Source of the DNA: an uncultured Drancourtella sp.
Lineage (GTDB): Bacteria; Bacillota; Clostridia; Lachnospirales; Lachnospiraceae
DNA length: 52,310 bases
Direction of reading: 5' to 3'
NCBI GenBank assembly: GCA_937880845.1
Contig: CALFLL010000019.1
Span: 1-52,310, forward strand
The position numbers and the translations under genes are program-made. The stretch's first letter is position 1. Each line of letters begins with the position of its first letter. This document shows, piece by piece, positions 6,944 to 15,594 of the stretch. The notes beneath the pieces are model-generated. The model searched no databases. It was not told where the DNA came from and saw only the letters and a list, made by a program, of their open reading frames with translations.

Positions 6944-7891
6944 TTATTTTTTAAGATTTTCAGATTCTTTCCGAAGAGGATGATGGATCAATTCCGATGC
7001 CTTTTCTTCCGGCACCATGATGCACAGTGCCTGCTGAAGATTCTGTATGGTCACATCATCAAATTCTCCTCCGAATTCTCCGTCCAATGTCCATGGGATT
7101 TCTTCCAGTGATTCAAAACGAATCTCCTTTGCCTTGATATTATACATATACTGAGAATCTTTTTGCTTTCTCATAAGTGCAGACAAAATCCCCTGGAGTT
7201 CCAGTGCGTTTTTCGGAGATTTGATGAGCGTTGCCTCAAACTCTCCATCATCAAATTCCACTTCATGGCCGAACATATTTCGGAACCCTCCCATGGATCT
7301 GGAATTTGTAACGGAACAAAAAATAAAATCATCCTCTATTTCTTCTCCGTCAAACGTAACTCTTACATGATAAGACGGAATATCAAAAAGCCGCTTTGCT
7401 CCCTCCAATACATAGGCAAGATGTCCCAGCATATTTTTCATTTCCTGTTTTGTCTGATAGGAAACATCTGTAAACAACCCGAAAGCTGCAACATAAACAA
7501 AATAATCTTCATTGAATTTTCCCACATCACAATGAAACGGCTTTCCGTTTACGGCCGAATCTGCAGCACTTAACAGATCTTTGGGAATATGAAGGCTGTT
7601 TGCAAAATCGTTTGTTGTTCCCGTAGGAATATAACCTACCGGCACCCGTTTTTCCCTTTTCATCATTCCTGTTACAACTTCATCCAGAGTTCCGTCTCCA
7701 CCGCTGCATACGACAAGATCGTATTTTTCTTTAAATTTAATTACCTTTTTATATCCATCATGATAACTCTGGGTAGGGTAAATGACCACTTCGCATTTGC
7801 TTTTTACAAAAATATCTATAATATCCGATAACTTAGGCTTCAGAAGTCCTTTTCCAGCATTTGGATTATAAATGAACAAAATTTTTTTCAT
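6944..7891 (-). CDS. YegS/BmrU/DgkB-family lipid kinase
   Basis: This 315-residue protein is a diacylglycerol-kinase-catalytic-domain enzyme. Visible are the N-terminal IYNPNAGKG (phosphate loop), the nucleotide-binding SGGDGTLDEVV near residue 63 and IPTGTTNDFANSL near 90; the C-terminal domain holds LDGEFGG. Family members phosphorylate diacylglycerol or related lipids for phospholipid recycling; the substrate is not certain. The start is ATG at 7891, with GGAAAGGAAAG just upstream; the in-frame ATG 20 codons earlier runs through the terminator of the preceding gene and is rejected. It lies between that terminator and the tRNA-Glu promoter. Confidence 0.88.
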   Translation of the reverse strand: MKKILFIYNPNAGKGLLKPKLSDIIDIFVKSKCEVVIYPTQSYHDGYKKVIKFKEKYDLVVCSGGDGTLDEVVTGMMKREKRVPVGYIPTGTTNDFANSLHIPKDLLSAADSAVNGKPFHCDVGKFNEDYFVYVAAFGLFTDVSYQTKQEMKNMLGHLAYVLEGAKRLFDIPSYHVRVTFDGEEIEDDFIFCSVTNSRSMGGFRNMFGHEVEFDDGEFEATLIKSPKNALELQGILSALMRKQKDSQYMYNIKAKEIRFESLEEIPWTLDGEFGGEFDDVTIQNLQQALCIMVPEEKASELIHHPLRKESENLKK

Positions 7892-7918
7892 ATTACTTTC
7901 CTTTCCGTCAAACCACAA

Positions 7919-7955
7919 AAGGATGCTACAACACAGATAAAATTGTAGCATCCTT
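7919..7955 (-). terminator. Terminator of the murB-rapZ-whiA-crh unit
   Basis: Perfect 13-base arms (7919-7931 and 7943-7955) with an 11-base loop are followed by TTTTG on the minus strand. It comes 22 bases after the crh stop at 7978. Confidence 0.8.
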
Positions 7956-7977
7956 CTTTATCATAATAAACCGCGAT

Positions 7978-8235
7978 TTATCTCGTGTGCTGAAGGAACT
8001 TTTCAATTCCTTTTGCAGCAGCTTCTTCATCGGCGCCTTCTGTGATCACTGTCAGATTTTCCTCACCTTTAATTTTCAGACTCATCATTCCCATAATACT
8101 TTTTGCATTGATCTTCTTATTTCCGATCTCGATAAAAACACGGCTTTCGTATTGGCTTGCCTCCTGTACAAGAAGAGCGATCGGCCTGGCATCCAGTCCG
8201 TCATCACACTTGATCGTTAATGGTTTCTTAATCAT
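7978..8235 (-). CDS. Crh-like HPr paralogue with Asp at position 15
   Basis: This 85-residue HPr fold aligns without gaps to HPr. The regulatory serine is at position 46 in NAKSIMG, as in HPr and Crh, but the phosphohistidine motif GLHARP reads GLDARP, with Asp at 15. Such a protein should not carry phosphate from enzyme I to sugar permeases but could still be phosphorylated at Ser-46 by HPr kinase. The position after whiA and rapZ matches Bacillus crh, whose protein has Gln at 15. It overlaps the whiA end by 8 bases. A Crh-like regulator of carbon catabolite control is the likely role; Asp as a phosphate mimic is inference. Confidence 0.88.
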   Translation of the reverse strand: MIKKPLTIKCDDGLDARPIALLVQEASQYESRVFIEIGNKKINAKSIMGMMSLKIKGEENLTVITEGADEEAAAKGIEKFLQHTR

Positions 8236-9196
8236 TTTGTACCTCCTTGATCCCTTTCACTTTTCTTAAATTCTCAGCGATATCACCCAAACGGCGTAAC
8301 CTGTGATTTACCCCTGACTTTCCGATCGGTTCGGGCATCAATTCACCCAATTCTTTTAAGGTAGCTTCCGGATAATTTAAACGTGCTTCCGCTATATCTC
8401 TTAATCCGTCGGAAAGTTCCTCAAATCCCATTGTTTCTTTAATGTAGGAAATATCTTCTACCTGCTTTACCGCTGCCGATACCGTCTTATTTATATTGGC
8501 AGTTTCGCAGTTTACTTTTCGATTCACGCTGTTGCGCATTTCTTTCAGTATTCTAATATTTTCCAGTTCCATCAAAGCCACATGTGCTTCCATCACATTG
8601 AGTACAAGTGCAATCTGTGCACCCTCTTTCAAATATACGACAAAAGACTTTTTTCTTTTTACCACTTTTGCATCCATTTCAAAATCTTTCATAAGTTTCT
8701 GGATGATCCCCGCTTTTTCCATTGTTCCGCATACGATTTCAAAATGATATGATTTTTTTGGATCGCTCATGGAACCTGCTGACAAAAAGGCACCTCTTAA
8801 AAATGCTCTTTTACAACAACTGTTTTGAATCACCAAACCGTTGATTCCGGAAAAAGCGTCATGGTGCGAGCCGTCTTTTAAAAGTTTTGTTGCCTTTAAT
8901 ACTCTGTCGACGTCTTCCTGCTTTGTGATCCCGATCAAATATAAAATACTTTTTTTTTCCTGATTTCTACGAATAGAAATTTCAGCCTTAATATTAAACG
9001 CTTTTTTTAGTAATGTAAAGTACTTTCTTGCAACTGCAATGTTTTCGGTATGTACTTTTAAAATCCATTCTCCATTTTCATTAAAATTTTCTTCTCCGCA
9101 GCAAGACAATATAGCTGCCGTTTCTGCAATCTGACAATGTCTTGCAGAACTGATATGCTGCGAAAGTTCTTCCTTCACTTTTCCCGAAAATGACAT
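8228..9196 (-). CDS. whiA: DNA-binding protein WhiA
   Basis: This 322-residue protein has the WhiA layout: MSFSGKVKEEL at the N-terminus, a LAGLIDADG-type domain with KRAFLRGAFLSAGSMSDP near residue 130, and a C-terminal helix-turn-helix ending in GKSGVNHRLRRL. WhiA proteins act in sporulation or cell division and chromosome segregation. The AGGAG site is unusually close to the ATG (one base), so translation may depend on coupling to rapZ, whose stop is 6 bases upstream. The cluster order rapZ-whiA-crh is as in Bacillus but yvcK is missing. Confidence 0.95.
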   Translation of the reverse strand: MSFSGKVKEELSQHISSARHCQIAETAAILSCCGEENFNENGEWILKVHTENIAVARKYFTLLKKAFNIKAEISIRRNQEKKSILYLIGITKQEDVDRVLKATKLLKDGSHHDAFSGINGLVIQNSCCKRAFLRGAFLSAGSMSDPKKSYHFEIVCGTMEKAGIIQKLMKDFEMDAKVVKRKKSFVVYLKEGAQIALVLNVMEAHVALMELENIRILKEMRNSVNRKVNCETANINKTVSAAVKQVEDISYIKETMGFEELSDGLRDIAEARLNYPEATLKELGELMPEPIGKSGVNHRLRRLGDIAENLRKVKGIKEVQND

Positions 9197-9202
9197 TCTC
9201 CT

Positions 9203-10081
9203 TTATTTTCCTTTCAACCTTGCATCTTTTTCGATATCTCTGTGTTCGATCTTCAACCCATAGCTTTCATCCTGCTCCATTGCATGGTACAAAGCATTTG
9301 CCAGAGTTACGGAACGATGCTTCCCACCTGTACATCCCACTGCGATGACTAATTGGTTTTTCCCCTCTGCCACATAATTTGGAATTAAAAATGTAATCAT
9401 GTCCGTCAGTTTATTTAAAAATTCCTGAGCTGCCGGACATTTCATGACATAATCCCTTACGGGAGCATCATTTCCGCTTAATGGGCGCAATTCATCTATA
9501 TAGTATGGATTCGGGAGAAAACGCACATCAAACACAAGATCTGCATCACTTGGTATTCCATATTTGAACCCAAAAGACAAAATCGTTACATATAAATTTC
9601 TGTAATTTTTATTTTCTACAAAGATCTTTTGTATTTCTGTCTTGAGTTCTCTTGTCAGCATCTGGCTTGTATCGATGATATAATCCGCCTGACGCTTTAA
9701 AAATTCCAGTTTTTCTCTTTCCTCGGCGATTCCTTTGTCGACTCTTCCGTCTCCTGCAAGAGGATGGCTTCTTCTTGTTTCTTTATAACGTTTGATCAAA
9801 GTTGCATCCCCTGCATCCAAATATAAGATCTCATAGTTTACTTCATGCTCTTTCAGATGCTTTAAAATTTCTTCCATCTCGGAAAACTTCTGGCTTGTCC
9901 GTATGTCGATTCCAAGAGCTACCTTTGTATATTCTGCTCTCGGAAGTATGAGCATCTCCATAAATTTCGGAAGCAGAGGAATCGGTAAATTATCCACACA
10001 AAAATATCCGATATCTTCCAGTATCTTAAGTGCCGTGGATTTTCCCGCTCCCGACATTCCCGTAACAATTACGATCCGCAT
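9203..10081 (-). CDS. rapZ: RapZ/YvcJ-family nucleotide-binding protein
   Basis: This 292-residue protein belongs to the RapZ (YvcJ, UPF0042) family. The N-terminal Walker A loop is GMSGAGKS at residues 8-15; a C-terminal domain of about 140 residues includes SFGFKYGIP, DVRFLPNPYY and IAVGCTGGKHRS. In enterobacteria RapZ controls amino-sugar synthesis through small-RNA decay; in Bacillus YvcJ binds and hydrolyses GTP and affects competence. The role in clostridia is not established. The gene follows murB after 29 bases and precedes whiA by 6. Confidence 0.93.
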   Translation of the reverse strand: MRIVIVTGMSGAGKSTALKILEDIGYFCVDNLPIPLLPKFMEMLILPRAEYTKVALGIDIRTSQKFSEMEEILKHLKEHEVNYEILYLDAGDATLIKRYKETRRSHPLAGDGRVDKGIAEEREKLEFLKRQADYIIDTSQMLTRELKTEIQKIFVENKNYRNLYVTILSFGFKYGIPSDADLVFDVRFLPNPYYIDELRPLSGNDAPVRDYVMKCPAAQEFLNKLTDMITFLIPNYVAEGKNQLVIAVGCTGGKHRSVTLANALYHAMEQDESYGLKIEHRDIEKDARLKGK

Positions 10082-10110
10082 TTCTTTTCCCCGCCTTTTC
10101 TGTCCGCGTT

Positions 10111-11019
10111 TTAAAATTCACCGAGTTTTCTTACTTCCGGTTCCAGTCTGACCCCGAATTTTTCATATACCCGGTCTGATACCTCTTTCATCAAACGATT
10201 CACGTCCTCTGCCGTCGCATGGTCTTTGTTGATGACAAATCCGTTATGCTTTTCGGATATCTGAGCTCCCCCTACGGTAAATCCGCCAAGCCCCGTATCC
10301 TGGATCAGCTTTCCGGCAAAATATCCTTCCGGCCGCTTAAACGTACTGCCTGCACTTGGATATTCCAACGGCTGTTTGGATGTTCTTCGTTCGGTAAGGT
10401 CATCCATATGTGCCTTGATTTCTTCTTTCTTTCCGTGTTTCAGCTGCAATCTCACTTCCAGAACAATATAATGATACTTCATAGCCACACTCGTTCGATA
10501 GCCAAACTCCAATTCCTCACCTCTCAGGATACGTACTTCATTTTCGTCATCCAGAACAGTGACTTCCGTGATCACATCCTTCATCTCTCCGCCATAAGCA
10601 CCTGCGTTCATAACAGCCGCTCCTCCGATGGTTCCCGGAATACCGGATGCAAATTCAAATCCTGTCAGTTCTTTTTCCAATGCTTCCGCTGCGATACGTG
10701 ACATCATGGCTCCTGCCTGGGCACATATTTCTTCTCCCGTGGTTTCGATTTTATTCATCTGTCCCAAGGCAATGATAACCCCTCTGTATCCTTTGTCACT
10801 TACAAGCAGATTGCTTCCGTTCCCGACAACATAAAACGGCATTCCTTCCTCCCGGCAAAGGTCGACAATCTTTTTTACCTCATCTGCCGTTTTCGGCTCT
10901 GTAAAAAAGTCCGCCGGTCCACCGATACGAAATGTCGTATGTCCGGACATCTGTTCTGAAGTTTTCACCTGTCTTTCCTGTACACACTCACACAATTTCT
11001 CAAAAAATTTCTGATTCAT
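10111..11019 (-). CDS. murB: UDP-N-acetylenolpyruvoylglucosamine reductase
   Basis: This 302-residue FAD enzyme uses NADPH to reduce UDP-GlcNAc-enolpyruvate to UDP-MurNAc, the second committed step of peptidoglycan synthesis. Visible are TTFRIGGPADFF near residue 30, the FAD-binding VGNGSNLLVSD near 63, SGIPGTIGGAAVMNAGAYGGEM near 125 and YPSAGSTFKRPEG near 220, whose Ser is the usual proton donor. GGAGAT precedes ATG. It is the first gene of murB-rapZ-whiA-crh, linking wall synthesis with that regulatory cluster. The short upstream region is shared with a divergent gene. Confidence 0.95.
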   Translation of the reverse strand: MNQKFFEKLCECVQERQVKTSEQMSGHTTFRIGGPADFFTEPKTADEVKKIVDLCREEGMPFYVVGNGSNLLVSDKGYRGVIIALGQMNKIETTGEEICAQAGAMMSRIAAEALEKELTGFEFASGIPGTIGGAAVMNAGAYGGEMKDVITEVTVLDDENEVRILRGEELEFGYRTSVAMKYHYIVLEVRLQLKHGKKEEIKAHMDDLTERRTSKQPLEYPSAGSTFKRPEGYFAGKLIQDTGLGGFTVGGAQISEKHNGFVINKDHATAEDVNRLMKEVSDRVYEKFGVRLEPEVRKLGEF

Positions 11020-11109
11020 GCAAATTTATCTCCATATTATTAATACTTATTTTTTTCATTTCAATTTCTTATTATCATACATCAAACCCCCTCTAAATTC
11101 AACGTGCTC

Positions 11110-11138
11110 TTGCAAATTTCGGTGAAATACGGTAATAT
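11110..11138 (+). promoter_or_regulatory. Promoter of the CorC/HlyC-type gene
   Basis: TTGCAA (11110-11115) and TAATAT (11133-11138) have a 17-base spacer. The ribosome site AAAGGAG follows at 11161-11167. Confidence 0.65.
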
Positions 11139-11178
11139 GAAAGAGTATATTTTATAAGAAAAAGGAGTGGACTTTTCA

Positions 11179-12459
11179 TTGGACTCGAGTACAGTCATAC
11201 AAATTGTTATTTTATTATGTTTACTGATTTTATCAGCATTTTTTTCATCGGCAGAAACAGCTTTGACCACGGTCAACAAAATCCGTATGCGTTCTCTTGC
11301 AGATGAGGGAAACAAAAGGGCAAAGATGGTGATCTGGTTATCCGATAATTCACCTAAGATGCTGACTGCAATTCTTATCGGCAACAACATCGTAAACATT
11401 TCCGCCGCGTCACTTACTACAAGTATTGCATATAATTTTGGTGGTTCTGCCATTGCTTTTGCAAATGCTTTGATTACGATTCTGATTCTTATTTTTGGAG
11501 AGATCACACCAAAAACGACGGCGACGATGCACTCCGAAAAGATCAGCCTGATTTATTCGCCGATTATCCGTTTTTTTACAAAGATCATGACACCTGTCAT
11601 TTTTTTGATCAATATATTATCAAAAGGAATCCTTCTCCTTTTCCATATTGATCCGAATTCGCAAAATGACATCATGACTGAAACAGAGCTACGCACCATT
11701 GTAGATGTCAGCCATGAAGACGGAGTCATTGAATCCGGCGAAAAAGAGTTGATCTACAATGTATTTGACCTTGGCGATGCCAAGGCAAAAGATGTCATGG
11801 TTCCGCGAGTTCATGTTACATTTGCGGATATCAACAGTACCTACGGAGAATTGATTGATATTTTCCGGGAGGATAAGTTTACCCGTCTGCCTATCTACGA
11901 AGAAACGACAGACAACGTAGTTGGTACTATTAATATGAAAGACCTGCTTTTATATGACAGTTCCAAAGAATTTCATGTACGGGATATTTTAAGAGAAGCG
12001 TATTTCACTTATGAATATAAAAATATTTCCGAACTTCTCGTGGAAATGAGAGATGCCAAATTCAACATTGCCATTGTTCTGGATGAATATGGTGAAACTG
12101 CTGGCCTGATCACCTTGGAGGATATTCTGGAAGAGATCGTAGGTGAGATCCACGATGAATATGACGAGGATGAAGAAGAGGATGTCAAAGAGCTGGACAC
12201 CCATGAATATATTGTGGAAGGTTCTACCAATCTTGATGACCTCAACGATGAATTGGGACTATCCCTTGAATCCGATGATTACGATTCCCTGGGTGGTTTT
12301 ATCATCGAACATCTGGATCGTCTCCCGGTTGAAGGGGATGAGATCACAACAGAAGACGGAGTTCGTCTTGTAGTAGAAAAGCTTGACAAAAACCGTGTCG
12401 AAAGTGTGCATGTTTACCTGCCTCCTCATTGGACACATCCGGATAAAGAAGAATTATAA
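11179..12459 (+). CDS. CNNM/CorC/HlyC-family membrane protein
   Basis: This 426-residue protein has three parts. An N-terminal DUF21 (CNNM) membrane domain of about 190 residues carries ILSAFFSSAETAL and GNNIVNISAASL. A CBS pair follows at about 205-325 (MVPRVHVTF, TRLPIYEE, VGTINMKDLL, IVLDEYGETAGLITLED). An acidic hinge leads to a CorC_HlyC domain (about 345-420, SLGGFIIEHLDRLP). Relatives move or sense magnesium or cobalt; the old hemolysin name is not informative. The start is set by AAAGGAG at 11161-11167: the GTG at 11167 overlaps it, so TTG at 11179 is chosen. Confidence 0.88.
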   Translation: MDSSTVIQIVILLCLLILSAFFSSAETALTTVNKIRMRSLADEGNKRAKMVIWLSDNSPKMLTAILIGNNIVNISAASLTTSIAYNFGGSAIAFANALITILILIFGEITPKTTATMHSEKISLIYSPIIRFFTKIMTPVIFLINILSKGILLLFHIDPNSQNDIMTETELRTIVDVSHEDGVIESGEKELIYNVFDLGDAKAKDVMVPRVHVTFADINSTYGELIDIFREDKFTRLPIYEETTDNVVGTINMKDLLLYDSSKEFHVRDILREAYFTYEYKNISELLVEMRDAKFNIAIVLDEYGETAGLITLEDILEEIVGEIHDEYDEDEEEDVKELDTHEYIVEGSTNLDDLNDELGLSLESDDYDSLGGFIIEHLDRLPVEGDEITTEDGVRLVVEKLDKNRVESVHVYLPPHWTHPDKEEL

Positions 12460-12460
12460 A

Positions 12461-12495
12461 AAGGACCGATGCTATTTTTTAGCATCGGTTCTTTT
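12461..12495. terminator. Bidirectional terminator between convergent genes
   Basis: Arms AAGGACCGATGCT and AGCATCGGTTCTT pair over 13 bases with one G/T pair. T-rich tails occur on both strands. It serves the plus-strand gene ending at 12459 and the minus-strand permease ending at 12501. Confidence 0.85.
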
Positions 12496-12500
12496 GTATT

Positions 12501-13349
12501 TTATCCTTTTGTAGCTCCGTTTGTCATTCCTGATACAAGGAATTTTCTAAATACAAGAGCTGCAACCGTGGGCGGAAGTACGGCAATCAGCCCTGCTGCC
12601 GCTGTAATCCCGTATTGAACAGAATCTTTTGACATAAACTCGGATGTTACAATGGAAATCGGTTTTGTTTCAAAAGAAGATGCAAGAATCAAAGGTATCT
12701 GGAACTGATTCCATGCACTCAGAAACATGATCAACGCAGCCGAAAATAAAATCGGATAAGATATCGGCAAAATGATCTTAAAAAACGCATGAATTCTTCC
12801 GCATCCATCCACCCACGCAGCTTCTTCCAGTTCTCCCGGTATGGTAGAAAAATAATTACTCATCAGCCAGATGCTCATCGGAAGAAAAGAACTTACATAC
12901 ACCATACTCAACCAGAAACTGTTATCCAACATATCATGTTCCATAAAAATACGAAACAACGGAATGATCGTGGCAAGCACCGGAATAACCATCGTGATCA
13001 AAATCAAATCCCGTATCAGCCTTCTCCCTTTAAACTTCATCCTGGATAGTGCATATGCCGCCGCCAGAGCAATCGGAAGCCCGATTACCATGGTCAGACC
13101 TACCGCCGTCAAAGAGTTGGCAAGTCCCTGAAAGACTACTTCATGTTGTCTTGTCCCGCTCTCCAGTATTCTCCTGTAATTATCCCATGTAATCTGTTTT
13201 GGAAGCATGGATGTCGTATTTTTAAACATTTCAAATTCCGGAGTGATGGATACGAAAAATGCCCATACAAACGGTCCCAGCGTAAAAATCAGAAAAACAA
13301 CTACGCCGATTACATAAACAATCCGCTGTTTTTTCTTCGATTTTTTCAT
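12501..13349 (-). CDS. ABC sugar transporter permease, MalG type
   Basis: This 282-residue inner-membrane permease has six predicted membrane segments and the EAA motif EAAWVDGCGRIHAFFKIILP near residue 190, which contacts the ATPase. It belongs to the carbohydrate-uptake CUT1 family and pairs with the MalF-type permease upstream (stop and start abut as TAAATG). It is the third gene of the unit after the binding protein. There is no ATPase gene in the unit, so a shared MsmK-like ATPase elsewhere is likely. The sugar is not predictable. Confidence 0.9.
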   Translation of the reverse strand: MKKSKKKQRIVYVIGVVVFLIFTLGPFVWAFFVSITPEFEMFKNTTSMLPKQITWDNYRRILESGTRQHEVVFQGLANSLTAVGLTMVIGLPIALAAAYALSRMKFKGRRLIRDLILITMVIPVLATIIPLFRIFMEHDMLDNSFWLSMVYVSSFLPMSIWLMSNYFSTIPGELEEAAWVDGCGRIHAFFKIILPISYPILFSAALIMFLSAWNQFQIPLILASSFETKPISIVTSEFMSKDSVQYGITAAAGLIAVLPPTVAALVFRKFLVSGMTNGATKG

Positions 13350-14231
13350 TTAGTACTCCACCTCCCTGTTCAGATTTCTCACATAGAAGAATCCAAGTAC
13401 CGCTGCGATCAACATGATCAGATACGTCAGCGCACTTCCCTTTCCGAAGTCCAGGAAGGAAAATGTAGTCATATAACTTTGTATCAAAAGGTTTTTTCCG
13501 GTATCACTATAACCTGCAAGAGCCACAAGCTCATCAAAAATATTCAATGCCGTAATGGAGGTAGAAGTCACTCCGATTCCTATAAACGGAAGCATAAGGG
13601 GCACAGTAATATGCCGAAAAATCCCCATAACTCCACATCCATCGATTTTTGCCGCTTCGCCCAAGTGAGCCGGTATGGCCTTTAATCCGGTCATAAATAC
13701 AATGGCACAAAACGGAACACTTCTCCATGCCACGACTACAGCTGTCACAAACAGCAACAGCCATCGGCTGCTCATCCATTCAACAGGCTTGTCTGTCAGA
13801 TTCAGGTTGAGCAGCAGCTTGTTCATAAATCCATAACCCGGATGAAAGATAAATTTCCAGATAATACCGTTTACGATGGGCGGCATGGCCCACGGAAGTA
13901 CCGCAATCGCCATCAGCAAACCGGAAATCTTTGTGTCCGTATGCAGGATACATGCTACAAAAATTCCCGCAACCGTTGTAAACAGCACAACTGCCACAAG
14001 AAGAAACATGGTATTTTGAAAGCTGTACCAGAATTCGTCGGATTTCAGAATCGCTATATAATTATCCAGTCCTATAAATTCCGTATCCTGAGGTGCTGTC
14101 AATTTTAATTTCTGAAGGCTGTAAGAAAAGGTGATGATCATTGGATAAAACACAAGCAATCCCATAATGACCGCCACCGGCAATATCAACAGATATGGAA
14201 GCCCTTTTATCCCATCTCTTTTTTTCAACAT
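13350..14231 (-). CDS. ABC sugar transporter permease, MalF type
   Basis: This 293-residue permease has a short cytoplasmic N-terminus (MLKKRDGIKGLPY), six predicted membrane helices and the EAA loop EAAKIDGCGVMGIFRHITVP near residue 197. It is the MalF/UgpA-like half of a CUT1 importer. The binding-protein stop is 4 bases upstream of its ATG, so the genes are tightly coupled. The central AVLPWAMPPIVNGIIWKFI segment is typical of oligosaccharide and glycerol-phosphate importers. Confidence 0.9.
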   Translation of the reverse strand: MLKKRDGIKGLPYLLILPVAVIMGLLVFYPMIITFSYSLQKLKLTAPQDTEFIGLDNYIAILKSDEFWYSFQNTMFLLVAVVLFTTVAGIFVACILHTDTKISGLLMAIAVLPWAMPPIVNGIIWKFIFHPGYGFMNKLLLNLNLTDKPVEWMSSRWLLLFVTAVVVAWRSVPFCAIVFMTGLKAIPAHLGEAAKIDGCGVMGIFRHITVPLMLPFIGIGVTSTSITALNIFDELVALAGYSDTGKNLLIQSYMTTFSFLDFGKGSALTYLIMLIAAVLGFFYVRNLNREVEY

Positions 14232-14235
14232 GATT

Positions 14236-15507
14236 TTACTTCGCCAGTTCTTTTACTTTTTTATCCATTGCATCAAATGCCTGTTCCGGTGTCTGCTGTC
14301 CCAATACCATTTTATTGACATTGTTGAAAATCGTATTGCTCATCTCAGAATAATAATCCGGAACTCCCTTCGGGAACGGAGTCTGGATCAGTTTTGCTTC
14401 ATCAAGCATAGCTCCCGGATTGGCGATTGTTCCGTCATTGATCAGTTCTTCCAGAACACTGTTTCTTGTCGGAATAGAACTGTTTGCTTTATAAAGTTCT
14501 TTTTGTGTTTCCGGCGAAGAATACCACTCTACAAATTTCTGTGCTTCCTCTTTGTTTTCGGAATATTTATTGATTCCGACAGCTTCCGGAAGAGGCATTG
14601 TTTTTTCTGATGTTCCTGTTTTTCCCGGAAGAAGAATTGCTTCAATCTGTCCTACTACACTGCACTCTTCTTCGTTATTACTGATTCCGACAAATTTAGT
14701 CGGCCCTACCATAAAGCTTGCTTCCCCTGATGTCAGTTTTCTGTAACAGTCCATTCCGGTAGAAGTCTTGACTGCCGGGTCCACCAACTCTTCATCTACA
14801 ACCTTTTTTTCAAAATTCAGAGCATTCATAACGGCATCTTTATTTAATGTTCCATCATCGTTGAATACCTTTCCGTCATTTGCAAATGCAAGCCACATAA
14901 GAGAGGTGGTGGCAGATTCGTCTGCGTTCATTGGAATCGTAAAAGGATATTTACTTACACCGGATTCTTTCAGCTTCTTTAAAGCATCATATACTTCATC
15001 CCATGTTTCCGGTGCCTTTTCAATACCTGCCTTTTTAAAATGTTCCTTATTATAATATGCAATGCGGTAATCATTTGCATATGGCATTGCCAGAACTTTT
15101 CCATCGATCATAAAGGTAGATAAAGAAGGCATGTCCTCTTTTGTTTTATCATCCACTTTAATCTCTTCCAGCCATCCTGCACTGTTCATCTCACCTACCC
15201 AGGACCAATCCACTTCCATTACATCGGCTGCTGCCTTTTTTCCTGCCGCAGCAATGGAAACTTTATCACGAATATCATCCCAGCTTACTTCATTTACATT
15301 GACTTTTATACCTGTTTCTTCTGTAAAACTGTCTAGCATATCGTCACTTGGTATACCCCAGTCCGGCATCATCAATGTAATTTCTCCGCCTTCTTTTTCG
15401 GCGGACTTTTTGTCTTTTTCGCTATTGTCGGATTTACCTCCGCAACCAACTAACATTCCTGACACTAATGTCATGCATAAAAATGCACTGATAATTTTCT
15501 TTTTCAT
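14236..15507 (-). CDS. ABC transporter extracellular sugar-binding lipoprotein
   Basis: This 423-residue family 1 solute-binding protein has a lipoprotein signal peptide (MKKKIISAFL...) with a lipobox ending in VGC, so Cys-22 is the lipid-modified residue. Features typical of family 1 are MMPDWG near residue 42, ADVMEVDWSWVGEM near 95, AMPYANDYRIAYYN near 140 and MVGPTKF near 260. The start is ATG at 15507, with GGAGG 7 bases upstream; the longer frame begins inside the promoter region. It heads a binding protein-permease-permease unit. The sugar is unknown. No regulator gene is adjacent. Confidence 0.92.
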   Translation of the reverse strand: MKKKIISAFLCMTLVSGMLVGCGGKSDNSEKDKKSAEKEGGEITLMMPDWGIPSDDMLDSFTEETGIKVNVNEVSWDDIRDKVSIAAAGKKAAADVMEVDWSWVGEMNSAGWLEEIKVDDKTKEDMPSLSTFMIDGKVLAMPYANDYRIAYYNKEHFKKAGIEKAPETWDEVYDALKKLKESGVSKYPFTIPMNADESATTSLMWLAFANDGKVFNDDGTLNKDAVMNALNFEKKVVDEELVDPAVKTSTGMDCYRKLTSGEASFMVGPTKFVGISNNEEECSVVGQIEAILLPGKTGTSEKTMPLPEAVGINKYSENKEEAQKFVEWYSSPETQKELYKANSSIPTRNSVLEELINDGTIANPGAMLDEAKLIQTPFPKGVPDYYSEMSNTIFNNVNKMVLGQQTPEQAFDAMDKKVKELAK

Positions 15508-15535
15508 ATCTGACCTCCTTCGTATTGTCCACATT

Positions 15536-15564
15536 ATTATAGGCATTTTCGCTTACCGCTACAA
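15536..15564 (-). promoter_or_regulatory. Promoter of the ABC importer unit
   Basis: The minus strand has TTGTAG (15559-15564) and a perfect TATAAT (15536-15541) with a 17-base spacer, just before the binding-protein ribosome site. I looked for a catabolite-responsive element nearby and found no convincing match. Confidence 0.65.
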
Positions 15565-15594
15565 GGTGCTGTTTTAAAATAATAATTGTTTTTT

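Noticed and set aside
11037..11064. TTGAAA and TAATAA with 16 bases upstream of murB
   Set aside because: The predicted transcription start would fall on the ribosome site, leaving no usable leader.
12501..15507. Search for a catabolite-responsive element at the ABC importer promoter
   Set aside because: The best stretch near 15550-15564 misses several consensus positions, so no site is reported.
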